Positions 9,231 to 15,473 of a stretch of 17,845 bases of DNA are shown in pieces. This DNA is from Methylocapsa sp. Lineage in GTDB: Bacteria > Pseudomonadota > Alphaproteobacteria > Rhizobiales > Beijerinckiaceae. Below the pieces are notes generated by a model, which was not told the origin of the DNA, did no database searches, and saw only the letters and a program-made list of their open reading frames with translations. The stretch is from NCBI GenBank assembly GCA_017353815.1, contig JAFMSB010000005.1, positions 1 through 17,845 on the forward strand, written 5' to 3'. Made by a program: the position numbers and the translations under genes. The number at the start of each line of letters is the position of its first letter. The first letter of the stretch is position 1.

Positions 9231-9376
9231 GCCGCGCGGCGCGCAGAAACTGGGCGCGCCCGCGTTAGCGCGCTTTGCGCCCCGATGGAATCGGCCGGGC
9301 GATAAGAAATCGCGCCAAATCAATAGGTCGGCGCGAATTCGCGCCGCAAAAGTCTGTCAACTTTTGCGGAATTCGC
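9231..9376. terminator. Cluster of hairpins between convergent genes, possible two-way terminator
   Basis: Several stems lie between the small ORF (stop at 9201) and the asd stop (9378). GGCGCGC (9238-9244) pairs with GCGCGCC (9254-9260). TCGCGCC (9310-9316) pairs with GGCGCGA (9330-9336). CGGCGCGAATTCGCGCCG (9329-9346) is a perfect 18-bp palindrome. CCGCAAAAGT (9344-9353) pairs with ACTTTTGCGG (9360-9369) around a 6-nt loop, and this stem extends to 9376 as GAATTCGC if four bases bulge out. The palindrome and the last stem share bases, so the structures compete. There is no long T tract on either strand, so intrinsic termination is plausible but not classical. Confidence 0.5.
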
Positions 9377-9377
9377 T

Positions 9378-10412
9378 CTAAGCGGCCTTTCGCTTTGGCG
9401 TAATCAATTTGCGGTTAACCAAGACTTCGGCAATCTGAACCGCATTGAGCGCTGCGCCTTTGCGCAGATTGTCAGCGACGCACCATAGCGAAAGCCCGTT
9501 CTCCACCGTCGGATCCTCGCGAATCCGGGAGACATAGGTCGCATCTTCGCCGGCCGCCTCGTGCGGCGTAATGGATCCGCCGGGCTCGCGCTTGTCGATC
9601 ACAAGGCAGCCAGGGGCCTCGCGAAGGATCGCGCGCGCCTCACCGGCGCTGATCGGATGGACGAACTCGATATTTACCGCTTCCGAATGGCCGATAAAGA
9701 CGGGCACGCGCACGCAAGTAGCGGTAAGCTTGATGGCCGGATCAAGAATCTTTTTTGTCTCTGCCATCATCTTCCATTCCTCTTTCGTGCTGCCGTCCTC
9801 CAGGAAGACATCAATTTCGGGTATCAGATTGAAGGCGATGCGTTTGGGGAATTTTTTGGGCTCCATAGGATCGGAGACATAAACCGCGCGCGTCTGCGCA
9901 AAAAGCTCATCCATGGCTTCCTTGCCCGCGCCCGAGACGGACTGATAGGTTGCAACAACGATGCGGCGGATGGTGGCCCTATCGTGGAGCGGCTTTAACA
10001 CCACCACAAGTTGCGCCGTCGAGCAGTTCGGATTGGCAATGATGTTGCGGGCAGAAAATCCCGCAACCGCATCCGCATTTACCTCAGGCACGATCAGAGG
10101 GACGTTCAAATCATAGCGCCACGCAGAAGAATTATCGATGACGACACAGCCCTGCGCGGCAATCTTCGGCGCCCATTCCTTGGAGACGGTGCCGCCCGCC
10201 GACATAAGGCAGATATCCGTGCCGGAGAAGTCATAATGTTCGAGCGCCTTGCACTTGACCGCGCTATCGCCGAAGGAAACCTCCGTGCCAAGGGAGCGCG
10301 GCGAGGCAAGCGCAACAACCTCATCGGCGGGAAACTGCCGCTCGGCGAGGATATTGAGCATTTCCCGCCCGACATTTCCTGTCGCCCCGGCAACTGCAAC
10401 CTTGAAGCCCAT
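9378..10412 (-). CDS. asd: Aspartate-semialdehyde dehydrogenase
   Basis: This 344-residue cytoplasmic enzyme reduces beta-aspartyl phosphate to aspartate semialdehyde with NADPH. That is the branch step toward lysine and diaminopimelate (hence peptidoglycan), threonine and methionine. The N-terminal NADP-binding loop is VAGATGNVGREML. The catalytic Cys130 lies in ANPNCSTAQL. QSVSGAGKEAMDEL at about 157-170 matches the family's substrate region, and the general base His242 lies in VFIGHSEAVNIEF. Length and motifs are those of an active enzyme. The start at 10412 is supported by GGGGTGAAAA immediately before the ATG. It is a single-gene unit: downstream lies a convergent hairpin cluster and upstream a 256-nt gap. 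Identification is firm. Confidence 0.97.
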   Translation of the reverse strand: MGFKVAVAGATGNVGREMLNILAERQFPADEVVALASPRSLGTEVSFGDSAVKCKALEHYDFSGTDICLMSAGGTVSKEWAPKIAAQGCVVIDNSSAWRYDLNVPLIVPEVNADAVAGFSARNIIANPNCSTAQLVVVLKPLHDRATIRRIVVATYQSVSGAGKEAMDELFAQTRAVYVSDPMEPKKFPKRIAFNLIPEIDVFLEDGSTKEEWKMMAETKKILDPAIKLTATCVRVPVFIGHSEAVNIEFVHPISAGEARAILREAPGCLVIDKREPGGSITPHEAAGEDATYVSRIREDPTVENGLSLWCVADNLRKGAALNAVQIAEVLVNRKLITPKRKAA

Positions 10413-10482
10413 TTTTCACCCCATCCGCACGGCCACTGGCACTTGTGGCAGCCCGGCCTGCTCTTCCGTTGTCCTGGCCACT

Positions 10483-10511
10483 CATAAACCGGGAATCGAC
10501 GATGTTTGCAA
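10483..10511 (-). promoter_or_regulatory. Candidate sigma-70 promoter for asd
   Basis: Read on the minus strand, TTGCAA (10511-10506) is followed after 17 nt by TTTATG (10488-10483), placing a start point roughly 65 nt before the asd ATG. The match is weak and rests only on spacing and partial consensus. The rest of the 10413-10668 gap shows nothing definite. Confidence 0.25.
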
Positions 10512-10668
10512 CTGGGCCAACTTGCCATTTAAGGCCGTTTCTGAGCCGCCTCCAGCAGGTTTCGCGAAATCCGCCGCCGGAAACGCTCGGCAGAAATAAT
10601 GGCCACGCGGTGCAACCCAACCGTGATCCTTGCGTTAAATTTGCTGAGAGATCCGTGGAGCAAGCGAA

Positions 10669-11025
10669 ATGGTTAACGCAAGAACTTTGTTTGTCATGGT
10701 CGCTGCTGCGGCCGCCGCCGCTGCCGCAGTGGCGCCTGCCGGTGCGCAGACACAGCGCATCCGGCGCCATGTCCCGATAGTCATCGTATATCCGGGCGAA
10801 AGGCCGCCGCTCACCGTCAATAAGCGCAGCTTTCTCGACCCCGGGCCGGTCGTACCCGTGGGCAGCATGTCCAATTATGTGACGATGAACACGGTGCTCA
10901 ACCAGACGCCGGATCAGGCATTCGCAAGATCGGAGTTTGGCAATGAGGTGCTGCCGCGCCGGTTAGACGTTCCCGGGCGCCCGCAGCCCGTACTCGAGTT
11001 CGCAACACCGGGCTATCCCTATTGA
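10669..11025 (+). CDS. Small secreted protein of unknown function
   Basis: This 118-residue protein has a clear Sec signal peptide: MVNAR, then a hydrophobic core with an eight- to nine-alanine run, then a likely cleavage after Ala26 in APAGA|QTQ. The mature part is about 92 residues and proline rich, with the segments HVPIVIVYPGERPPL, FLDPGPVVPVGS and LDVPGRPQPVLEFATPGYPY. It has no cysteine, lipobox or membrane segment, so it should be a free periplasmic or extracellular protein. I know of similar uncharacterised secreted proteins in Hyphomicrobiales but cannot name a family. GGAG lies about 11 nt upstream of the ATG. It reads away from asd and has no partner gene. A GC-rich hairpin follows its stop by 15 nt. 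Confidence 0.75.
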   Translation: MVNARTLFVMVAAAAAAAAAVAPAGAQTQRIRRHVPIVIVYPGERPPLTVNKRSFLDPGPVVPVGSMSNYVTMNTVLNQTPDQAFARSEFGNEVLPRRLDVPGRPQPVLEFATPGYPY

Positions 11026-11409
11026 GAGTTCGGTCCGCCTCGCGGGGGATGGCCCCGCGCCCGGCACCGGCCCGCCGCGGCCAGAGGGCAGAGCAGAGCG
11101 GCCGGCGAGGTTAAGGCCGCGGCGGCTGCCAAGGAGCTAATAAAGCCTTAGCGCCCGAATCTTACACTGGCATATTCTTCTTGCCCGGCGTTCTTGCGTT
11201 CAAATCTTGCCGCCGCCCGTTTTGGACCGGACAAAAAGGTTGGACGGCCGCCCGGAGGAGAGAGGAATTTCTTGTGTAGGCTAAGGCCGGAACCAGGACA
11301 GCAAGCCGGAAATTTTCGGCGCGCGGGGCAAGTCTTCGCCTGTTGGCTTGCTTCCCAACACTAAAGCGTCTTCATTCCCTTCCCCGTTGATTCGGTGGAG
11401 GGGAAGGCG
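11026..11409. other. Gene-free stretch before the IS630 remnant
   Basis: No gene is supported here. A 7-bp hairpin (CGCGGGG 11041-11047 with CCCCGCG 11053-11059) follows the secreted-protein gene and could be its terminator, although no T tract follows. AGCAAGCC (11300-11307) and GGCTTGCT (11345-11352) form an 8-bp inverted repeat. CCTTCCCC (11378-11385) and GGGGAAGG (11400-11407) form another, whose right arm also serves as the ribosome site of the transposase remnant. The left end of the insertion element must lie in this stretch, but I could not find a matching terminal repeat beyond the stop at 12004. Confidence 0.5.
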
Positions 11410-12004
11410 ATGGGGAGAGCTTACTCGCAGGACTTGCGCGAGCGGGGGATGGCGGCGATTGATTCCGGGACAGGCGCTTATGCCGCGGCGGCCATTTTCC
11501 GGGTTAGCGTATCCTATATCTACAAAGCTTTGGGGCGGCGGAAGAAACCTGGAGAGACGAGCGCGCGGCCTTGGGCAGGCGGCCCCAAACCAAAGCTTGC
11601 GGCACATGACGAGGCTCTTTGCGCCCCTGTGACGAGCGCAGCTGATGCAACGCTTGCCGAACCGCAAGCCTGGCTCACGGCGGAGCACAGCCTCAAGGTG
11701 AGCATCGGCTGCCTTTGGACAAAGGCTACGGCATCTCGGGCTCTCGCTCAAAATAAAGTCCCTGCGCGCCGCTGGGCAAGACCGTGCGGATATCGTCCAA
11801 GCCCGCGAGGAGTGGCGTGCCTTCCCGCCCGGTCTAAACCCGGGACTCAAAGCAGCCCTTCGCAAGGCTGCCGCACGCCGCTTCGACGCTCTCGTCGCCG
11901 CCATCGCCCACGCCTTGGATGAATTCAAATCTCAAGAATGCGCAACCTACCTTGCAAATTCAGGCTATCGCTACCGCACTGAAAACGGTCTAATTCCATT
12001 TTAG
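11410..12004 (+). pseudogene. IS630-family transposase remnant: frameshifted, DDE core deleted
   Basis: The product would start MGRAYSQDLRERGMAA and has the paired helix-turn-helix DNA-binding region of IS630 transposases: FRVSVSYIYKALGRRKK, then GGPKPKLAAHDEAL, then the second helix-turn-helix ending in VSIGCLW. An extra G near 11729-11731 (ACAAAGGCTACGG) shifts the frame. Skipping it restores WTKLRHLGLSLK and SLRAAGQDRADIVQAREEW. The restored frame then jumps from FPPGLNP directly to the C-terminal LKAALRKAAARRFDAL and ECATYLANSGYRYRTENG, and stops at 12004. The roughly 170-180 residues between, including the FIDETW and second Asp/Glu segments of the catalytic DDE domain, are absent. The element cannot transpose by itself. 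It ends 36 nt from the convergent response-regulator stop. Confidence 0.85.
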
Positions 12005-12040
12005 ACAATAATCCCGTTTCTGCCACAACCAAAGAACGAT

Positions 12041-12685
12041 TCAATTGCCATTAAAGGCGTTGAAGTATCCAATACGAAAGGCCATTCGCACGAGCTGAGG
12101 AATGGAACGCGCCTGCATTTTTTGCAGCATCGCAGCCCGGTGATGTTCGGCCGTCCTTACGCTGATCCCTAAGTTACGGGCAATGAGCTTTGTGTTCAAC
12201 CCTTCCAAAAGCAGAGCGAGCACCTCTTGCTCGCGCTTTGTCAGAAGCGCGCAGCGAGCCCTCAATTCCGCGGTTTCGTTCCGAATATCCAGGCTTTCCC
12301 CGGTGCGGGAAAGTGCTTCCTCGACAGTCGCGAGCAGCGCCTCGGCATCGAAAGGCTTTTGGACAAAATGAAAGGCGCCTGATTTCATCGCCAAAACGGC
12401 CGACGGCACATCGCCAAACGCAGTTATCATGATTACGCTTGAATTGCTTGCCGCTCCGACAATGCGCTTCAGCAGTTCAAGCCCGCTCATGCCGGGGAGC
12501 TGGTTGTCGAGCAGGACGCAGGCCGGCTCCGTGAGCCGCGCGCTGCCGAGATATTCCTCCGCCGAGCCATATGGAATCGACTTAATCTCTGCGGTCGACA
12601 AAAGCACGGCCAGCGCATCCCGAACCGCGTCTTCATCGTCAACAATATGAACGCAGCGCTCGCGGGGCAATTCAGCCGGGCCCAT
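12041..12685 (-). CDS. FixJ/NarL-type response regulator
   Basis: This 214-residue protein is a two-domain transcription regulator. The receiver domain (about 11-125) has the acidic pocket D16-D17, the phosphorylation site D60 in VLLDNQLPGMSG, T88 in MITAFGD and K110 in FVQKPFD, so phosphorylation should be intact. The LuxR-type helix-turn-helix domain (about 148-205) contains LTKREQEVLALLLEG and IARNLGISVRTAEHHRAAM, typical of FixJ/TodT/StyR-like regulators. It overlaps the upstream kinase gene by 14 nt, so the two are translationally coupled and almost certainly partners. Targets are unknown. The only nearby structured intergenic region is the one upstream of the kinase gene, which makes autoregulation or control of the divergent polysaccharide genes worth considering. 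Similarity to FixJ is at family level only; nothing shows oxygen sensing. Confidence 0.92.
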   Translation of the reverse strand: MGPAELPRERCVHIVDDEDAVRDALAVLLSTAEIKSIPYGSAEEYLGSARLTEPACVLLDNQLPGMSGLELLKRIVGAASNSSVIMITAFGDVPSAVLAMKSGAFHFVQKPFDAEALLATVEEALSRTGESLDIRNETAELRARCALLTKREQEVLALLLEGLNTKLIARNLGISVRTAEHHRAAMLQKMQARSIPQLVRMAFRIGYFNAFNGN

Positions 12686-14285
12686 TGATTGGCAGCTCGA
12701 TCAAGAATCGCGTGCCATCTGGGATACCCCTCTCCCACCAGAGGCGGCCCGCGTGCCTTTGTACGATCTGCTGACTGAGATGCAAACCGAGTCCCATTCC
12801 ACGCGGCTTCGTGCTCTGATAGGCCTGAAACATGCGGTCTGCAATCTCTGGCGCAACTCCAGGGCCATCGTCTTCGACTTTCAGGATGACTCGATCGCCG
12901 CACGTGCCAAACTTTATTATCACACGCCCGCGTGCGCACATCCGTTCCGAGGCAGCGTCAATCGCATTTACCACAAGATTGTTCAGAACCTGCTCAATTT
13001 GGAGTTTGTCCGCCCTCACCGGAGGCACAGGACTGTGGCCCTCAATCTCGATCTGGACGCCGCGTGCCGCCGCGTCATCCCGGCACAGCGCCACGATCCT
13101 CCGGGCAAGAGCCGGCAAGTCAAGCGCGGTAAAATCCATCTTGCCATTTGAGACCAATTCCCGGATGCGCTCCATCGCCTCGCGCGTTTTCTGAGCCTCG
13201 GCCTCTGCCTTGACCAACATATCTTTTACCCCCCTCGAAATGCCGGCTTGCAATAGACGCCGTGCAGCATGCAGATAAGCGGCCACGGTGGATAAAGGTT
13301 GACTAAGTTCGTGAGCGAGTGCACTGCCCATGGCGCCGGCTTGGGCGAAGGCCGACATCCGGGCTAACTCCAGCTGTTGCTCGCGCAGCAGCTGATCGGC
13401 GATTCGACGCTCCGATGTGACTGCGCCAAGGAGCAGCCCAGTGAGCGAAAGCACAAGCATGAGCGTTTGGAAAACGAAAAAATCGCTGGAGTTGCTCCGA
13501 ATAAATGCGGCGGCGGCGACAAGTCCGAGTTCGATGGCAAACAGGCCAACGGCTGCACCCGCGTAGCCTTCTCTCATTCCAATCCAGATGATAGGCAAGA
13601 ACAACAAATAGAAAATGTGGTACTGCCTGCTTTCAAGCCCGCCTGTGACGGCGGCAAACGCCAGGCACGTTGCCAAAATGAAGACCGAGTAACTGATAGT
13701 CATGTGGCCCGGCCAGTGCCAGGCCGGCATCGAAAAAATCGCGAGAAGTAATGTCACGAGCGGGATGATCGTGACCATGCCGGCCATATCGCCCATCCAG
13801 AAGTGACGGATCGCTACAAAAAACTGATCCGGCGGAATCGAGCCGCCGGCATAAAGCACCGCGCAATATAAGAACGATGTCAGCGCCACGCCCGCCGGCA
13901 GGAAGCTCAGTAGCACCAGAATATTCGACAGCCGGGCATTTCTTAAGTCGAATTTCAATCGGTGCCGCAACAAGGCAGCAAGCCCTGCATAGCAAACGGT
14001 CAGTACGATTTCGGACGCAATGGTTATGCCAAGACTCGGACGTTGGCCGGCGACGAACAGATCAACTCCAATCGCGCCGAGCAAAACAAAAGGAGCATAA
14101 ATGGCTCCTTCCATGAGTAGCGCGAGGCTCAGCCCGTTGTCGGGGCTCCAGAGTGTAATGCCAAATCCGTCTACTGTGTGCCGTACCGTTAGCTCGTTCA
14201 AAGCCAGATAGGCGATAAGAAATGCGGCCCCTGTCAGCCAAAAGCCCAAATCGGCCAGACCCAGCGAATAGGTAGTTCTACGCAT
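12672..14285 (-). CDS. MASE1-domain sensor histidine kinase
   Basis: This 537-residue inner-membrane kinase has an N-terminal MASE1-like sensor of about eight to ten helices (about 12-295), with LWSPDNGLSLALL at 45-57 and HFWMGDMAGMVTIIPLV at 161-177. A short coiled linker (about 290-312) follows. The phosphoacceptor is H325 in ALAHELSQPLSTVAAYLHAA, the FixL-like H-box type. The ATPase domain shows the N box QVLNNLVVNAIDAA (about 432-445), G1 VEDDGPGV and G2 GMGLGLHLSQQIV. All catalytic parts look intact. There is no PAS or haem domain, so the signal is presumably sensed in or at the membrane; MASE1 ligands are generally unknown. It is the first gene of the two-gene operon with the response regulator. 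The ATG at 14285 follows GAGGGC and a more distant AGGAG. Confidence 0.92.
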   Translation of the reverse strand: MRRTTYSLGLADLGFWLTGAAFLIAYLALNELTVRHTVDGFGITLWSPDNGLSLALLMEGAIYAPFVLLGAIGVDLFVAGQRPSLGITIASEIVLTVCYAGLAALLRHRLKFDLRNARLSNILVLLSFLPAGVALTSFLYCAVLYAGGSIPPDQFFVAIRHFWMGDMAGMVTIIPLVTLLLAIFSMPAWHWPGHMTISYSVFILATCLAFAAVTGGLESRQYHIFYLLFLPIIWIGMREGYAGAAVGLFAIELGLVAAAAFIRSNSSDFFVFQTLMLVLSLTGLLLGAVTSERRIADQLLREQQLELARMSAFAQAGAMGSALAHELSQPLSTVAAYLHAARRLLQAGISRGVKDMLVKAEAEAQKTREAMERIRELVSNGKMDFTALDLPALARRIVALCRDDAAARGVQIEIEGHSPVPPVRADKLQIEQVLNNLVVNAIDAASERMCARGRVIIKFGTCGDRVILKVEDDGPGVAPEIADRMFQAYQSTKPRGMGLGLHLSQQIVQRHAGRLWWERGIPDGTRFLIELPINGPG

Positions 14286-14357
14286 TGCCCTCGTCCGGAA
14301 CTCCTGCCTATTTTTCCAGTTCTGTCCAAGCCATCAAGTTGGTGTCGCAGTAAAGCA

Positions 14358-14391
14358 TTGAAGAAGAACAGACACCTGTCTGTTTCTTCAA
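14358..14391. promoter_or_regulatory. Long inverted repeat in the divergent control region
   Basis: TTGAAGAAGAACAGACA (14358-14374) and TGTCTGTTTCTTCAA (14377-14391) are reverse complements over 15 bp when two bases (GA) of the left arm are bulged out. Only CC separates the arms. It lies 73 bp upstream of the kinase start and 138 bp upstream of the sulfotransferase GTG. The near-zero spacer fits a dimer-binding DNA operator better than an RNA hairpin. Confidence 0.55.
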
Positions 14392-14430
14392 GGGAGGGGA
14401 TCGAGAATAGCCGCCGCGCAGGTACGGCAG

Positions 14431-14454
14431 TTGCGTATTCCTTGCGCATATTCC
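14431..14454. repeat. Tandem imperfect direct repeat
   Basis: TTGCGTATTCC (14431-14441) is followed directly by TTGCGCATATTCC (14442-14454). The two copies differ by a CA insertion. The position just upstream of the candidate sulfotransferase promoter fits a pair of regulator half-sites, but the repeat is short and could be chance. Confidence 0.35.
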
Positions 14455-14466
14455 TTACAAACAGGC

Positions 14467-14495
14467 TTGATTGGCTAGGCTTACAACAATATTAG
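14467..14495 (+). promoter_or_regulatory. Candidate sigma-70 promoter for the sulfotransferase gene
   Basis: TTGATT (14467-14472) and TATTAG (14490-14495) are separated by 17 nt and lie in a locally AT-rich stretch. The expected start point, about 14502, falls before the GTG at 14529 but after the TTG at 14496. This supports GTG as the start codon. Confidence 0.4.
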
Positions 14496-14528
14496 TTGAC
14501 GTTAGCGGGTTTATATAGGCCTCGACAA

Positions 14529-15299
14529 GTGAACACCATTTTTCTGAGCAAACTATACGGATTGTATAATTTGCCCGCGCTTCATCCGCTGCGCGGCGCC
14601 CTATGGTCGGCAAAAGGCTGGTATTTCGGCTCTGACATCCAGGAAGCGGTCGCCAAATCGAAGATGACGAACGCCGTGCTGCGCATTCTTGCTCGCTGCA
14701 AGATTCCAGCCGAATGCAGAGAAAATAATGTATTATTCATACATATCCCCCGGTGCGGCGGCCTGTCAATTTCCAAGGTGTTGTACGGACACTTTCGCGA
14801 CCATCACACGGCCGCTTTTTTTAGAAAGGTCGACCACGAATTTTTTCGGTCTGCTTTCAAATTCGCTGTAATCCGGCATCCCGCCGCGAGGGCGATCTCC
14901 GCCTATTGCCATACTCTCAACAAAGGCTCTGCTGATATAATATTCGATCGCGGCTGGCAATTGAAAACCAAGCATGTGAAGACATTTGATGATTATATCG
15001 AATTTCTTGAACAGAATAGTTGGAGGCTCCACCAGCTTGATTTCGTCATGCGGCCTCAAGCTTATTTTATTTCGGATGATAAGGGCAATGTGCTAATAGA
15101 AAACTTATTTCGCCTCGAAAAGGACATGGGCGCCGTAAATAGCCTCTTGCAGAGCTTGGGGTTGCCTCAAGCGCCGCATACGAATGCTTCTCGCGCCACG
15201 GAGGTCCGCCTCACCCGGCGCCAGAGTGATCGCATCTTGGCGCTTTACGCGGCGGATTTGCGCATGTATGAGGGACTGTCGCAGTCCAAGCCCTTCTGA
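14529..15299 (+). CDS. Sulfotransferase, probably acting on a polysaccharide
   Basis: This product of about 256 residues resembles the Sulfotransfer_2-type family, which moves sulfate from PAPS to sugar hydroxyls. The 5'-phosphosulfate loop is FIHIPRCGGLSISKVLYG (His at about 72), where the usual form is HIPKTGGTS or HIPKCAGTS, so the conserved Lys is Arg here. The 3'-phosphate loop is FAVIRHPAARAISAYCH at about 112-128. It has no signal peptide and should be cytoplasmic. GTG 14529 is chosen over TTG 14496 because a candidate promoter overlaps the TTG; an ATG at 14664 would shorten the protein by 45 residues. The gene looks more AT-rich than its neighbours, with ATA, TTA and AAT codons frequent, which suggests recent transfer. 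The downstream polysaccharide exporter gene suggests an exopolysaccharide substrate. Confidence 0.8.
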   Translation: MNTIFLSKLYGLYNLPALHPLRGALWSAKGWYFGSDIQEAVAKSKMTNAVLRILARCKIPAECRENNVLFIHIPRCGGLSISKVLYGHFRDHHTAAFFRKVDHEFFRSAFKFAVIRHPAARAISAYCHTLNKGSADIIFDRGWQLKTKHVKTFDDYIEFLEQNSWRLHQLDFVMRPQAYFISDDKGNVLIENLFRLEKDMGAVNSLLQSLGLPQAPHTNASRATEVRLTRRQSDRILALYAADLRMYEGLSQSKPF

Positions 15300-15354
15300 T
15301 GGGAAATTGAGCGAGTTCGCTCTGCGAAGCTCTTCTAAAGATTTTTTGTCTTTG

Positions 15355-15391
15355 GCCCCTGCCGGAATGGTCCGGGCGCTGGCGCAGGGGC
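15355..15391. other. Nested hairpin between sulfotransferase and BY-kinase genes
   Basis: GCCCCTGC (15355-15362) pairs with GCAGGGGC (15384-15391). Inside, CCGGA (15362-15366) and TCCGG (15371-15375) form a small stem with a 4-nt loop, sharing one base with the outer arm. There is no T tract after it. It could be a weak terminator or a leader structure of the BY-kinase mRNA. Confidence 0.35.
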
Positions 15392-15473
15392 AACCGGCGG
15401 CGGGCCGGCCCACACATTGTCACATTAGTTTCGAGATGCCGCCCGGCATCGCAACCAGCACGGCGGTGATTGA

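Noticed and set aside
11281..11928. 215-codon minus-strand open frame across the IS630 remnant
   Set aside because: It is the antisense shadow of a recognisable transposase frame, rich in Arg/Ser/Pro with no family signature. The plus-strand reading matches IS630 motifs.
11357..11997. Short similarity between CACTAAAGCGTCTTCATTCC and CACTGAAAACGGTCTAATTCC as element ends
   Set aside because: The copies are in direct rather than inverted orientation and need several gaps, so they do not support IS630 terminal repeats.
14496..14517. TTGACG followed by TATATA as a promoter
   Set aside because: The spacer is only 10 nt, far from the 16-18 nt needed by a sigma-70 promoter.
14496..14528. TTG start at 14496 for the sulfotransferase
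   Set aside because: It would overlap the candidate promoter and has no ribosome site. GTG 14529 fits better.
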